A stretch of 64,000 bases of DNA from Camellia lanceoleosa (Eukaryota; Streptophyta; Magnoliopsida; Ericales; Theaceae), in the NCBI GenBank assembly GCA_025200525.1, contig CM045767.1:115008021-115072020 (forward strand). Reading direction: 5' to 3'. Under the pieces are notes generated by a model that was given only the letters and a program-made list of their open reading frames with translations, was not told the DNA's origin and did no database searches. Positions 11,545-24,252 of the stretch are shown one piece after another (position 1 is the first letter of the stretch; each line of letters opens with the position of its first letter). A program made the position numbers and the translations under genes.

Positions 11545-14500
11545 GAAGACCTAGTACCAGCTCCGTCAGTTGTGAGAGGTACCTTTTTATTTTGCAATTC
11601 GGTTGCTAGTGTGTTGATTGATACGGGTGCATCTCATTCTTTTGTATCTGCTGCATTTGCATCTGTGTTGGAGTTGGAGTTAGCACTATTGGCATCTCCT
11701 ATTTGTGTTGTGTCACCTATCGAGGGTGAGTTGATTTTGAAACACGGATGTAGAGGGTGTGATATAGAGGTCGCCGATCATAGGCTTCCGTTTCCTTTTG
11801 TAGTCATGCCCATGAAGGGCTTTGATGTTATTTTGGGTATGGACTGGTTATCGTCATACCGTCATTATTGATTGCTACCGCCAGAGGGTCACTTGTTGTA
11901 CCGTGAGCGGGGAGTGTTTCCATTTCTTGGGGGACCGGGTTGGTAGTGTTTTGCCACCGAGGTATGATCCGCGAGGGCGGAGTGAGCTTAGTGGTCTACT
12001 TGCTAGCTTTGAGAGTGGCGAGTGTGATGAGACCCAGATTGTATTGCTGAGGGTAGTGTGTGAGTATTCGGATGTCTTTCCCAAGGACCTCGTTGATTTG
12101 CCACCTCACCGAGAGATTGAGTTCTCTATTGATTTGGTGCCTAGCACAGCGCCGATTTCTATGGCACCTTACCGTTTTGCCCCAGCAGAGTTGGTTGAGT
12201 TGAAAGTTCAGCTCCAGGAAATATTAGATAAGGGCTTCATTCGCCCTAGTGTTTTGCCATGGGGAGCACCGGCCCTCTTTGCTAAAAAGAAAGATGGTGC
12301 CTTGAGATTGTGTATCGACTACCGGAAGTTGAATCGGGCTACGGTTAAGAATAAGTATCCTATGCCCCGTATAGATGATTTGTTTGATCAGTTGAAGGGT
12401 TCCCGTTGTTTCTCTAAGATAGACTTGAGATCGAGTTACCACCAGTTGAGGGTCAGGGAGGAGGATATTCCGAAGACGGCATTCCGTACGCGGTATGGCC
12501 ATTATGAGTTTCTGGTGATGCCATTTGGACTTACCAATGCACCGGCAGTCTTTATGGACTTGATGAACCGGATCTTCCGAGAATTCTTAGACCGTTTTGT
12601 GGTCATTTTCGTGGACGACATTCTGATCTATTCACCTTCAGAGGAGGAGCACGAGGAACACTTGAGAGTGGTGCTTAAGTTACTTAGAGCCCATAGGTTG
12701 TATGCCAAGTTTAGGAAGTGTGAGTTCTGGCTTGGGGAAGTCAAATTCTTAGGCCATGTGGTATCCGGGGAAGGGGTGTCTGTTGATACATCCAAGACTG
12801 AGGCAGTGCAGGATTGGGCACAGCCTAAGAGTGTGTTTGAGATCCGCAGTTTTCTGGGATTAGCTGGGTATTACCGTCGGTTTGTGAAGGATTTCTCTAG
12901 ATTAGCTTCACCGTTGACTAGACTGACTCGGAAGGGAGTCCAATTTGTATGGAGTGAGACTTGTGAAAAGTCGTTCCAAGAATTGAAGGTTAGATTGACC
13001 ACCGCTCCGATTTTGATTATTCCGGAGAGAGGGTTGAGTTATGCGGTTTATTGTGATGCCTCACGAGAGGGTTTGGGTTGTGTGTTGATGCAGGAAGGGA
13101 AAGTGGTAGCTTATGGCTCACGTCAGTTGAAAATACACGAGAAGAATTACCCTACACATGACCTAGAGTTAGCAGCTGTGATCTTTGCCTTGAAAATCTG
13201 GAGGCACTACCTTTATGGTGAGAGATTCGAGGTGTTCTCGGATCATAAGAGTCAAATATCTGCTTACGTAAAGACTTGAACTTGAGGCAGAGGAGGTGGA
13301 TGGAGTTTATTGAGGACTATGACTTCGAGTTGCATTATCATCCGGGAAAGGCCAATGTTGTGGCCGATGCCCTTAGCAGAAAATCCATTAGTGATGTAGC
13401 TTGTGTAGCCATCCGGGAGTGGGAGATGTTGGGGGCACTTGGTGAGTTTGATTTGCATCTGGGCGAATCTGTTGAGGCTGCAGCCTTGTTTTCTGTTGTT
13501 GCACAGCCTACACTTGTGACTCGAGTGTTGGAGGCACAGAGAGGTAACCTTGAGGTAGAATCCCTGCGAGAGAAGATCTCCAGTGGGAAAATTGAGAAGG
13601 GTTTGATGGTGTATCCCGACCTGAGTGTGAGATACCGAGACCGTCTGTTTGTGCCAGAGTCTTGCCGAGAGGAGGTACGCCGAGAGGAGGTACTCCGAGA
13701 GTTTCACCATTCGCGCCTTGCTGTGCATCCGGGAGGCACCAAGATGTATTAGGATTTGGGTCGCCAGTTTTGGTGGCGGGGTATGAAGAGAGATGTGGCA
13801 GTTTTCGTGTCTAAGTGTCTTACTTGTCAGCAAGTGAAGGCCGAGCATCAGAGGCCAGCGGGTTTGTTGCAACCCTTGCCTATAGCCGAGTGGAAGTGGG
13901 AGCATGTCACTATGGACTTCGTTGTAGGTCTTCCGAGGACTCAGCGGGGTAGTGATGCTATTTGGGTGGTTGTAGACCAGTTGACTAAGTTGGCGCACTT
14001 CATTCCTATGCGCGTGAGAGATTCGGTAGATCATCTTGCCGACTTGTATATTCGGGACATAGTGAGGTTGCACGGAGTCCCAGTGACGATCGTCTCAGAT
14101 AGAGATCCTCGTTTTACTGCAAGGTTGTGGCAGAGTTTGCAGAGTGCCTTGGGCACTAAGTTGACCTTTAGTGTAGCTTACCATCCTCAGACTGACGGGC
14201 AGTCCGAGCGTACTATTCAGATCCTTGAGGATATGCTTCGGGGTTGTGTCCTTGACTTTAGTGGGACGTGGGAGAGGCACTTGCCATTGGTGGAATTTGC
14301 CTACAACAACAGTTTCCAGTCTAGCATCGGTATGGCACCGTTTGAGGCCTTGTATGGCCGACCGTGTAGGTCTCCAGTTTGTTGGGCTGAGGTGGGTGAT
14401 GCACCTTTGTTGGGTCTAGAGTTGGTGAGGGAAACAACGGAGAAGATTGAGCTTATCCGTAGGAGGCTTGTTACAGCCCAGAGTCGTCAGAAGTCATATG

Positions 14501-14958
14501 CTGACCGTAGGAGAAGACCTTTGGTATTTGAGATGGGTGATCATGTCTTTCTAAAGATATCACCTAGGCGGGGATTGATGAGGTTTGGGAAGAGTGGGAA
14601 GTTGTCCCCTCGATTTATTGGCCCTTTTGAGATCCTTGAGAGGATTGGTGAGGTTGCCTATCATTTGGCTTTGCCGCCGCAGTTGTCTGGAGTTCATGAC
14701 GTGTTTCATGTGAGTATGCTTCGGCAGTATGAGCCGGATCCATCACATGTATTGGATTGGACCGACTTAGAGGTAGATGAGGATGCCTCGTATGAGGAGA
14801 GACCAGTTCGGGTCTTGGATAGGCGGGATCAAGTCCTGCATGGCAAGACCATTCCGTTAGTAAAGGTTTTGTGGAAACATCACGGAATGGAGGAGGCCAC
14901 TTGGGAACGTGAGTTGGAGGTCCGAGAGAAATATCCGGACCTATTTGTGGATATTTGA
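11545..14958 (+). pseudogene. pol: pol of the nested element (PR-RT-RNaseH-INT-chromodomain), broken
   Basis: The aspartic protease active site LIDTGASHSFVS lies near 11615-11650. Reverse transcriptase follows, with [26 protein letters not shown] and the catalytic FVDD at 12608-12619. RNase H follows ([11 protein letters not shown] near 13050). Integrase has an HHCC finger (FHHSRLAVHPG, then CLTCQQVKAEH) and a DDE core: TMDFVVGLP near 13911, VSDRDPRF near 14095, QSERTIQ near 14202. The C-terminal tail with VKVLWKHHGMEEATWE (about 14862-14910) looks like a chromodomain, which targets insertion to particular chromatin. Breaks: a frame change near 11860, a shift near 13250 in RNase H, and an in-frame TAG at 13750-13752. 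A 12-bp duplication encodes an extra REEV just before the HHCC finger. Confidence 0.9.
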
Positions 14959-15354
14959 ACGTATGTTATATATGTATTGTTGTATTGTTGGACTTTAAGA
15001 TCATTAAGTATGTCTTAAGTTGTAAAACATTGTAAATATTTTGGTTTATGGAAATATTGTAGAACTGCCTTGATATGGGAGTTGATTGAAATATTGCATA
15101 TGTTGGCCATATTATAGAACTGGAGATGTATCATGAAAATTGTTTATGATATGAAATTGTAAACCATGTATGTTGAAAATGGTTGAGAATGAAAGGAAAT
15201 GCATGATGAAATGTATTCGTTATGTCTCTTGACAAGAGATGGAATGACCGGTAATGGGTCGAGTTATTAAATGTTGAAATTTAACATTGTTTAAAAACGG
15301 AGAAAAACTTGTTTTTCAAAAAACTTGTACTTAATTTCAGGGACGAAATTTCCT

Positions 15355-15366
15355 AAGGTAGGGAGG
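15355..15366 (+). other. Polypurine tract of the nested element
   Basis: AAGGTAGGGAGG lies immediately before the 3' LTR, after a TTTCAGGGACGAAATT block also present before the outer element's tract. It would prime plus-strand DNA synthesis. Confidence 0.8.
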
Positions 15367-15367
15367 T

Positions 15368-16974
15368 TGTAGCACTTCTGCCTTTTAAGGCTTTTGGTAA
15401 ATGTATTTGGATCCTTCATTCTATTTTGGAGACCTTTGGTGTGTTTGTTGGAAGTCCCACATCGGTTACAAGACACATTTTAAGGTGGACAAACTTCTAT
15501 ATATAGGTGCATAGGGTTAGCTTACCAACTTCTATGGTTCTTTCTTGGTTTAATTAGCCATTACGAACCGAGCTTGAGTTATAAATTTTAGTTGTGCCGA
15601 GCTGGATTTTGGCCATAGTTCCATTGGGATTTTGGCCATAGTTCCTTCGCCAAAGTTGTGTTATTTCTCAAGGGCTTTGTGGTGTGTGGTAGAGATCGAG
15701 TTTCAACTCTTTTCATCTTCTCCGTTTGAGCTTCGAATTTGAGGTAGGGATAACCTACTCCTCTTTATGAGCTTTGTCTTTAAATTTTAGCATTTTGATA
15801 TGTTGGGGGTAGTGGTGTAATTTTGGGAAAGTTTGGGGCTTTTGTGTAATTTTACAAAAGTTGGGGTTTTATTTATAATAAACCTATATGCATGTTTAGC
15901 ATAGAGAAATGTTGGAATTGGGAATGTATGGGGTTAAAGGATGTAGTGGGCAATTTACTGCTCATCTAGTTGAAATGTTGATTTTATATTCATTTTGTGC
16001 ATTTATTTTCTGTTTAGAAATAATTGTTTGGGCTATCGGTGGAGGATAGTCTTGATTGTTGTAGACAATGCATGATGATTAGGCAAACTAAAACTAATCA
16101 TTAGAATATGTCATTGAGTATGACGATTGAAAGAATACATTAACTTTATGTATTGATTGATGATGTGTATAATAATTGTTTATATGCATTGTGCTGTGTT
16201 GAAGGAGAGAGGGGATGTACTCCACGGTTTAGGGGAAGAGAGGGGATGAACCTCTAAACCGGGTGTTGTGTGGGAGAAGAAAGGGGATGGACTCCGTAGA
16301 TACAGCTCATATGCTTATCTTTGGAAGTGTGATATAGTTCTTATACTTATCAGTGGGAATGTTGATATAGCTCATATGCTTATCTGTTGATGTGTTGATA
16401 TAGCCAGTATGCTTATCTATAGTGAAATGAGGAAAGGTTTAATATGAGTTACTGTCTCATATCAGTTATTTGGTCAGGTTTTGAACCATGGTTATGATTT
16501 GAGAATTGAAAAGGAATGGAAAATAAAACTGTAATGTGTTATGAAAGAATGTAAAAGTGTTAACCATCTATCAAACTGTTAATCTTTTAGTCATTGTTCA
16601 TAGCTGGTTTAGTGTATTTCTACTGGGCTGTTAGCTCACCCTATACGGGAATATCATTTTCAGGTACAGGTAGCTTGCCACCTCCAAGGATATAGCTTGG
16701 GAGGCTTAGAGCAGGCAGACTTTATTGTCTTTCTTTCTTTTGATGTATTACATGTGGATTCAAGCCAAGGGCTTAATGTGTAATTGAGTTAGTACTCTTT
16801 TTTTTTTTTGTAACCAAGTGTTAACTTGGAAAGTTGTAAGCCCGTAGGGCATTTGTTTGTTGTTAACATGTGATACATTTTGTAATGAATTACTCTGAAG
16901 AAGAATGAAGGTCTTTTATATATCAATGCATGTTAAAAGTGATGGGTTTTATGTATTATTATGAGGGCGTGACA
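15368..16974 (+). repeat. 3' LTR of the nested element
   Basis: 1607 bp, the partner of 8286-9902. The USE-like GTCCCACATCG recurs at 15454-15464 and TATATATA at 15498-15505, again 33 bp apart. It ends GACA at 16974, next to the target duplication ACAAC. Confidence 0.92.
15454..15505 (+). promoter_or_regulatory. snRNA-type USE plus TATA box in the 3' LTR
   Basis: Second copy of the pair at 8372-8423, with both motifs and the 33-bp gap unchanged although other positions in the LTR differ. Confidence 0.55.
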
Positions 16975-17071
16975 ACAACTATATGGAATTTTTGTAGTCG
17001 AACGTGTGAGTCAAGTTACGAACACATATAAGTTAAGGTGCTAAATTATTTCTCTTGTGTCCTTTATTAGG

Positions 17072-18240
17072 ATGTCAGGAATGGGTCAAGTCCGTGGTGG
17101 TAGAGGCGGGAGGTGTGGTAGGGCTCGTCGAGGTGTGCATGAGGTACCGGTCCATAGGGTTCCGGTGCAAGAAGAAGGGTTCGGCCAAGCTAATATGGCC
17201 GAGCAAGCAGGCCAAGTTAATGTGGCCGAGCAGGTGGTACAAGTAGGTCAAACCGTAATGGGGGCCCTAGCTCGAGAAATGGCAGGGGCTTTGAGGGAGT
17301 CTATGAACTTGTTGAGGCGGAGAATCAAGCCCGAGAGAACACCGCGTAGTCAAGGACGAGTTTTCTCACTAGAGAGTTTTTACGAGCCAAACCAGATGAA
17401 TTCCATGGTGGCCCCGAGCCTAAGAAAGTGGATGAATGGCTCGAACAAGCAGTGAAGACATTTGAGATGCTTCACATTGATGATAGCGAGTTGAGAGTGA
17501 CTCTAGCGAGTTACTACTAAAGGAGATGCAAGTCAATGGTGGAAGTACGCCAAGAGTAGGGTGGAGCCATCATGGGAAGTCTTTGTGATTGCTTTCCAAG
17601 ATAAGTACATACCTCCCACTGCTAGGGAGAGATTGAGGCAAGAGTTTAAAGACCACAAACAACTCGGCATGCCCGTGGCCGAGTTTGAGGTGGTCTTCTC
17701 TAATTTGTCCATATTTGCACCGGAGTTGGTGGCAATAGAAGAGCGTCGTTGCATAGAATTTGAAAAGAAGTTGAAAACTAAGATCTTCTTCAAGCTTGTC
17801 GGGAATATGATTCGGGAATATGACCGTCTTGTGGAGACGGCGGCATATGTAGAGATTTCTATACAAGCCGAGGATGAGAGGCTTCGGGGTCGAGGCCTAG
17901 GGGCCAGGAGTCTCAAGGAGACTATAGGTAGAACAAGAAGAGTAGAAACACCTATCCATCCCAGTCCCAACCACAGCAGTCTAGATCCACTTTTCCTTTG
18001 CCTAGTGGGGGTCTGGGAAAAAGTGCATCGAGTAGCTTCTCATGTTTCAAGTGTGGCTAACCGGGCCACAAAGCCTTTTCATGTCCACAGAAAGGTGGAG
18101 GACAGTTGATGTTACCACCACCTAACCGATCTCAAAGTCAGTCTCAGTCTCAGAATAGAGGCCAAGGATTTAATTGTTGTCAGTGTGGTCAGCCGGGGCA
18201 TATGAAGAGAACTTGCCCTCAGTTGGGAGGTGCATCTAGC
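17072..18240 (+). pseudogene. gag: gag of the outer element, broken
   Basis: The ATG at 17072 is in the same context as in the nested element. A Gly/Arg-rich start is followed by MGALAREMAGALRES, then after a frame change the capsid-like part (VAEFEVVFSNLSIFAPELVA near 17690). Two zinc knuckles follow: the first near 18038-18090 reads CFKCG-stop-PGHKAFSC (TAA where Gln is expected), the second, CCQCGQPGHMKRTC, is near 18175-18218. Frame changes occur near 17380-17560. It is diverged from the nested copy but plainly the same family. Confidence 0.82.
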
Positions 18241-18419
18241 GCATCAGGGTCGAAGTAGACTCAGAGCCACCAACAAGCTCATTCAGCTTAGGCTTCACAA
18301 GCAAATCAAGGAGTCGCTTCGGCTCAATCAGTACAATAGGCCTATGCCCCGAGAGGGAAGCAAGTTAATCAAGGGCCACAGGGGCGCGTGTATGCTGCTA
18401 CCGTGCCAAAGCAGTTGCC

Positions 18420-21400
18420 AGAATCCTCAGTTGTGAGAGGTACTTTTGTTGTGTGTAATTCTTTGGCTAATGTTTTGATAGACACGGGCGCGTCTCATTC
18501 ATTTATATCTACTGCATTTGCTTCTGCATTGGGGTTAGAAGTAGCATGGTTAGTGTCTCCACTCAGAGTAGAGTTACCTGTTGGGGATATAGTTGAGTTA
18601 GACGGGTTGTCGAGATTGTGAAATAGAAATTGTCGAGCGTCGACTTCCGTTTGCTTTTGTGTTGCTAGATATATCGAGTTTTGATGTCATTTTAGGCATG
18701 GACTGGTTGTGTTCTTACCAAGTTGTGATTGATTGTTACCGTCAGAGAGTTACGGTGTGCACTTCGAGCGGTGATCATTTCTATTTTCTAGGGAACCGAG
18801 TTGATAGAACCTTGTTGCCAGTTGTTGACCCTCGTAGTAGGAGCAAACTTAGTGGCCTTCTTGCAACTCTCTTGGATAATGAGAGTGACGGGGCTCGTGT
18901 TGAGTTACCAAGGGTAGTTTGTGAATACCCGGATGTCTTTCCAGAAGATCTTACTAGTTTACCATCTCACCGGGAGATCGAATTCTCCATTGAATTAGTG
19001 CTTGTCACGGCACCGATTTCCATGTCACTGTATGGATTTGCTCCCTTCGAATTACATGAGTTGAAGATTCAACCCCAAGAGCTTTTAAATAAGGGCTTCA
19101 TTCGTCCTAGTACATCACCTTGGGGAGCACTGGCTCTCTTTGCGAAGAAGAAGAGTGGATCGTTGCGGTTGTGTATTGATTACCGCAAGTTGAATAGGGT
19201 TACAGTTAAGAACAAGTATCCTCTACCCAGAATAGATGATTTGTTTGACCAACTTAGAGGGTCTCGTTGCTTCTCAAAAATAGATTTGAGGTTGGGGTAC
19301 CATCAGTTGAGAGTTTGGGAGGAGGACATTCAGAAAACGGCCTTTCATACGCGTTATGGCCACTATGAATTCCTTGTAATGCCTTTTGGGTTAACCAATG
19401 CGCCTGCTTCCTTTATGGATTTGATGAACAGAATTTTTCGGGAATACTTGGACCGTTTTGTGGTCGTCTTTGTGGATGACATATTGATTTATTCAACCTC
19501 CGAGGAGGAACACGAGACTCACTTGCGGGTAGTGCTGGGTTTACTTAGTGAGCACCAATTGTATGCCAAATTTATGAAATGCAAGTTTTGGTTAATTGAT
19601 GTGAAGTTTTTGGGGCATGTAGTGTCTAGAAAGACAGTAATTGTGGACTCCTCGAAGATAGATGCCATACAGGATTGGGAACAACCCAAAAATATTTTTG
19701 AGATCCAGAGTTTCGTAGGATTAGCGGGGTATTATCGACGTTTTGTAAGGGACTTCTCTAGACTAGCTGCACCTTTGACTAGGTTGACTAGAAAGGGTAT
19801 CAAATTTGTGTGGAGTGAGGCTTGTGAAAAGTCATTCCAAGAGCTTAAGACTAGATTGACTACCGCACCAGTTTTGATAATTCCGAAAAGTTTGAATTAC
19901 ACTGTCTATTGTGATGCGCCTGCGCATGGACTTGGTTGTGTCTTGATGCAAGAGGGAAAATTTGTGGCCTACGGTTCACGACAATTGAAAACTCATGAGA
20001 AAAATTACCCCACCCATGATTTAGAATTAGCGGCGGCGATTTTTGCCTTGAAAGTTTGGAGGCATTACTTGTACGGTGAGAAGTTTAAAGTCTTCTCCAA
20101 TCATAAGAGTCTAAAGTATTTGTTTTCTCAAAAGGACTTGAATTTATGCCAACAGAGGTGGATAGAATTTATGGAGGATTATGACTTTGAGTTACACTAT
20201 CATCTGGGGAAGGCCAATGTAGTAGCCGATGCTTTGAGTAGAAAATCTGAGTAGTTTGGCAAGTGTAGCCATTCGGGAATGGGTTATGCTAGGTGAAATT
20301 GGTAAGTTTTATTTACGCTTGGGTGAGTCCAGCGAGAGTTCTACTTTGTTTACTTTGATTGCTCAACCTACCTTGATTAGTAAGGTCATAGAGGCACAAC
20401 AAGGGGACCGTGAAGTAAAGTTTATCCGGGTTAAAATTTCCAATGAAAAAGAAGAGAAAGGTTTGAACATTCACTCGGATCTGAGTGTGCGTTATCTAGA
20501 CCATTTGTTTGTACTAGAATCTTGTAGAGAGGAAGTACTTCGAGAGTTCCATCACTCACGCCTTGCGGTACATCCGGGAGGCACCAAAATGTATCATGAT
20601 CTTAGCCGTCAATTTTGGTGGAGGGGTATGAAGCAAGATGTCGCTTTATTTGTATCGAAGTGCCTTACTTGTCAACAAGTGAAGGCCGAACACCAAAGGC
20701 CAGCGGGTTTGTTACAACCCTTATTGATAGCCGAGTGGAAATGGGAACGTGTTACCATGGATTTTGTAGTTGGGCTTCCTAGAACAAAACGAGGCAATGA
20801 TGCCATTTGGGTGATTGTTGATAGGTTAACTAAGTCTACCCATTTCATTCCGATGTGCACCAGCGACTGAGTTGAACGCTTGGCAGAGTTGTACATTAGA
20901 GAGATAGTCTGACTTCATGGAGTCCCTATGACTATTGTATCGGATAGGGATCCTCATTTTACTGCCCGATTGCGGCAAAGCCTTCAAGAGGCATTGGGAA
21001 CTAAGTTGACTTTTAGCACTGCTTATCATCTTCAAACCGATGGACAGTTGGAGTGTACTATTCAAATTCTGGAGGACATGCTTAGAGCTTGTGTCCTTGA
21101 TTTCAAGGGGCCTTGGGAGAGACACTCACCATTGATTGAGTTTCCTTACAACAAAAGTTATCAAGCTAGTATTGGGATGGCACCATTTGAGGCCTTGTAT
21201 GGCCGACCTTGTAGGTCACCGGTTTGTTGGGCCGAAGTGGGTGATGCACCGTTACTAGGTCCGAAAATTGTTAGAGAGACAACTGAGAAAGTTGTTCTCA
21301 TTCGGAAGAGGTTAGCTATGGCCCAAAGCCAACAAAAGAGTTATGCCGATAAGAGGAGACGACCTTTATCTTTTGAAGTTGGTAACCATGTGTTTCTAAA

Positions 21401-21803
21401 AATCTCACCAAGGCGGGGTTTGATGAGATTTGGTAAGAGTGGTAAATTATCTCCAAGGTTCATTAGGCCTTTTGAGATCTTAGAACGAATTGGAGAAGTG
21501 GCATACCGGTTAACTTTACCGCCACAACTTTCGGGAGTTCACAATGTATTTCATGTATCTATGCTTAGGAAGTATGAACCCGACCCTTCTCATGTTCTTG
21601 ATTGGGTTGACTTAGAGGTAGATGAGGATGCCTCTTGTGAAGAACGACCGATTCAAATATTAGATACCTGGGAGCAAGTGCAACGGGGCAAGACTATACC
21701 ATTGGTAAAGGTGTTATGGAGACACCATGGGGTTGAAGAAGCAACGTGAGAACGGGAGGCGGAAGTCCGCTCTAACTATCCGAATTTGTTTGAAAATGCT
21801 TAA
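18420..21803 (+). pseudogene. pol: pol of the outer element (PR-RT-RNaseH-INT-chromodomain), broken
   Basis: The protease motif LIDTGASHSFIS is near 18475-18510. A frame change follows near 18620-18650. The reverse transcriptase segment has [14 protein letters not shown] and catalytic FVDD at 19469-19480. RNase H ([11 protein letters not shown]) and [11 protein letters not shown] follow, then a frame change at 20250. The integrase finger (FHHSRLAVHPG, CLTCQQVKAEH) and core ([17 protein letters not shown]) are present; the Ser before the core Glu of QSERT reads QLECT. In-frame stops: TGA at 20868-20870, another TGA near 20910, and a TGA at 21747-21749 replacing Trp in the chromodomain-like tail. 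A non-functional relic. Confidence 0.88.
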
Positions 21804-22084
21804 GTTGTTTTTCCTTGTAATTTTCTTTAGTGTTTGAGGGAAATGTGTTAAATTGTTGACCACTTGTTGTTATGTTAAGCATGAAGTAGTTACGGATTGT
21901 CATTTCTTTGCTTCATGTTTAGGTTAATGTGGACGGTTGTTGTTAATGAGATAACCATGGTGGAAATGGTGAAATTTGGTTGAGAGTTAGTATTGTGATT
22001 TGAAAATTAAATAGCGTGGTTTTGATTGCTAGAAACCCTGTTGTTTGGGTAGTTTGATTTGAAATTTCAGGGACGAAATTCTTT

Positions 22085-22096
22085 AAGGAGGGGAGG
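22085..22096 (+). other. Polypurine tract of the outer element
   Basis: AAGGAGGGGAGG directly before the 3' LTR start at 22098, preceded by the same TTTCAGGGACGAAATT block as in the nested element. Confidence 0.8.
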
Positions 22097-22097
22097 T

Positions 22098-24252
22098 TAT
22101 AGCGATCTCAGTTTTGACCCGTCTCTTGTGGTGTTCCAGGCTCTGGTTGGTATGGTTTTGAACGGTGTTACGTATCTTAGTTTCCCTATATTTCCCTTAT
22201 TTTGGTTATCGGGGTTGTAATGGTGTGTTTGGAACTAGTAATGTCTCCAAACCTTTAGATGCGAATCCAACCCGAATTGTGCCTTGCAGAGTTGTATCAG
22301 AAGTTAATTCTTTCATATTTTGCCACTTCGCTGAGTAGGTCGGGGATTGAGTTGCCACCCATGGGTTCCAGGCGGTGCTCATGGAAGTCGAGGGGCAGCG
22401 CCCCTGAAGCAAAAATGAAAAATGCATTCGAAGTTGCTTATCCGCTCGAGCGGCCATTTATGTGCTCGAGCGAAAAATGTTTGGTTCCAGAAGTTTGACC
22501 TGTCTGCAAAAGTACTTGGAAGGTGTATTAGATGCTCGAGTGAAGCTTTCCACACTCGAGCGGGAGTCTGTGTCTTACGCTCAAGCGGGGAGTTCCACGC
22601 TCGAGCGGATTGTGTTATATCAGTCTGTGAGAGTGACTTTTTAGATCACTTTTTTCAGATCTCTCTATCTAAAACTCTCTAGAATTTCCAGATCTAGAGC
22701 TTCTTTCTCTAGAAGTCATCTTCTCTCTTTGATTTCTCCAAATCCATTGAGAGTTAGACCTATGTTCTTCATTAAAGTTGTATAACTTCTTGAGGACTTC
22801 GTTGTGTGCGGTGGAGATCAAGTTTCGACACCGTAAATTTTGGGGTTTTATCTCTATTCTTCTTCAATATTTGAGGTAGGGATTTTCTTAGAATTATATA
22901 TATATATATATATATTTGCAAGATCTAGATGATTTTCGAAATCATCCTTCGATAGCTTTGAAAATTGATTGTTGATTCAAGAAGTTGAGCGATTTTGAAA
23001 GTATGTTTGTCTCTTGTTCTTTTAAAATGATCTTATGGGTTTTGATCTTCGTTGATTGAAGAAAAGATGATTTTGGAAAGTTTTCTTTCAAAATATTTGA
23101 GTTGTATAGTTTTGGTGAGAAAACCTAGAAATTGGGAATTTTTAAAAGAGATTGAAAATTCATAAATGATGTTGTTATATTTATTTTGTGTGTCAAAATA
23201 AATGGATGTTTGAAAAATTTCTAATTTATATTTATATAAATGATGAATTTCATGGAATATGAGAATTGTTGTTTATTTTGAAAATTATTATTCAAAACGT
23301 TGAAATAGCCTTAAAGTGACTAATTGTTGAGGATACTTGAGAAGAGGGAATTGTGTTATTCCTTGGATGATAAATTGGAATAAAAATATTTATATTCATC
23401 TTGTGAAATTGCCATATCAATTCATTTGATTACATTAAACTTTGAAAGTTGATTTGAAAACTTACATTGAGAAAAGAATGTTGAGAAACAAGTTTTCATG
23501 GAATGGTTTTGGGGTAAATACGTTGGTAAGTCATGATAGGTGGTGTAGATGATATTGAATAAGTTGACCTGAGAGTCCAGGGTGAAAGACCGAAAACCCG
23601 CGCGGATAGGCGTCAAGCCTTCCGGTTAATACCAGTAAAAATAACAATTTGGTAGTACTAGTATAGTCTACTTGCAGACACCGACCTAAGGATTACTAGA
23701 GTCATATTTACCGCCCTTGAAATAAATTATTAAGTTTTGAACAATTGAAATTGCATGACATCATTGAGCATGATCGTTTTCAAAAGATAAAAATGTGATT
23801 TACTTTCAAAAAGGGGCATAGCATGACATGTGCATTTTATCTCTTGAGACTTGTATAAAATGTATATACTTTGTTAAGGATTTCCTACTGGGCTTTATGC
23901 TCACCCTACGGGATTTTTGTGTAGGAAAAGATGTGGTGATGCCGCCTAACTAAAGGCGAGGAAATGTGTGTTGAGAGTACGAGACTCTCATTTTGTTGTG
24001 ACTCTGTGTGTAAGCCAATGGCTGTATGTGTGTAGGTTTGAATAACCGTTTTGTATAACCAGGCTCAAGCCTTGGAAACTTGTAAACCCTTGGGGGTATT
24101 TATTTGTTTATTTACTTGTTGTTGGATTAATGTATTGTTGCATGAATAACTATTGTATCATGTAATGTAAGTTTGGAGATTTATATTTGGTTTTCCTTGA
24201 AAGAGCCATGATTGTTGTATTATCATCTGGGCTAGAAATTTGGGGCGTTACA
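22098..24252 (+). repeat. 3' LTR of the outer element
   Basis: 2155 bp. It starts TATAGCGATC (original TG probably mutated to TA, as in the solo LTR at 55069-57358). It holds the CGCTCGAGCG-type palindromes at about 22440-22610, a TA-microsatellite at 22894-22914 that is longer than in the 5' LTR, and ends GTTACA. Confidence 0.9.

Larger units (their letters stand above)
8286..16974 (+). mobile_element. Nested Ty3/gypsy chromovirus-like retrotransposon, 8.7 kb
   Basis: LTRs at 8286-9902 and 15368-16974 begin TGTAGCAC and end GCA or ACA. The 5-bp duplication ACAAC lies at 8281-8285 and 16975-16979. It sits in the untranslated leader of the outer element, between that element's primer site and gag, in the same orientation. 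The domain order is gag (two zinc knuckles), protease, reverse transcriptase, RNase H, integrase, chromodomain-like tail. Its proteins are closely related to those of its host element. It must be the younger insertion. The reading frame is broken in several places. Confidence 0.95.
5778..24252 (+). mobile_element. Outer Ty3/gypsy chromovirus-like retrotransposon, 18.5 kb with nested insert
   Basis: Two LTRs in the same orientation (5778-7941 and 22098-24252) bracket a primer site, gag, protease, reverse transcriptase, RNase H, integrase and a polypurine tract. The 5-bp duplication AATCT flanks both sides (5773-5777 and 24253-24257), proving a single insertion. The leader is interrupted at 8286-16974 by a second element; without it the element is about 9.8 kb. 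The polyprotein order, with integrase after RNase H and a chromodomain-like tail, is that of chromoviruses; the long LTRs suggest the Tekay/Del branch (inference). The coding region carries several stops and frameshifts, so the copy is not autonomous. Confidence 0.93.

Noticed and set aside
13264..14073. A 269-residue open frame on the minus strand
   Set aside because: It is antisense to the integrase region of the nested retrotransposon, and no domain could be recognised.
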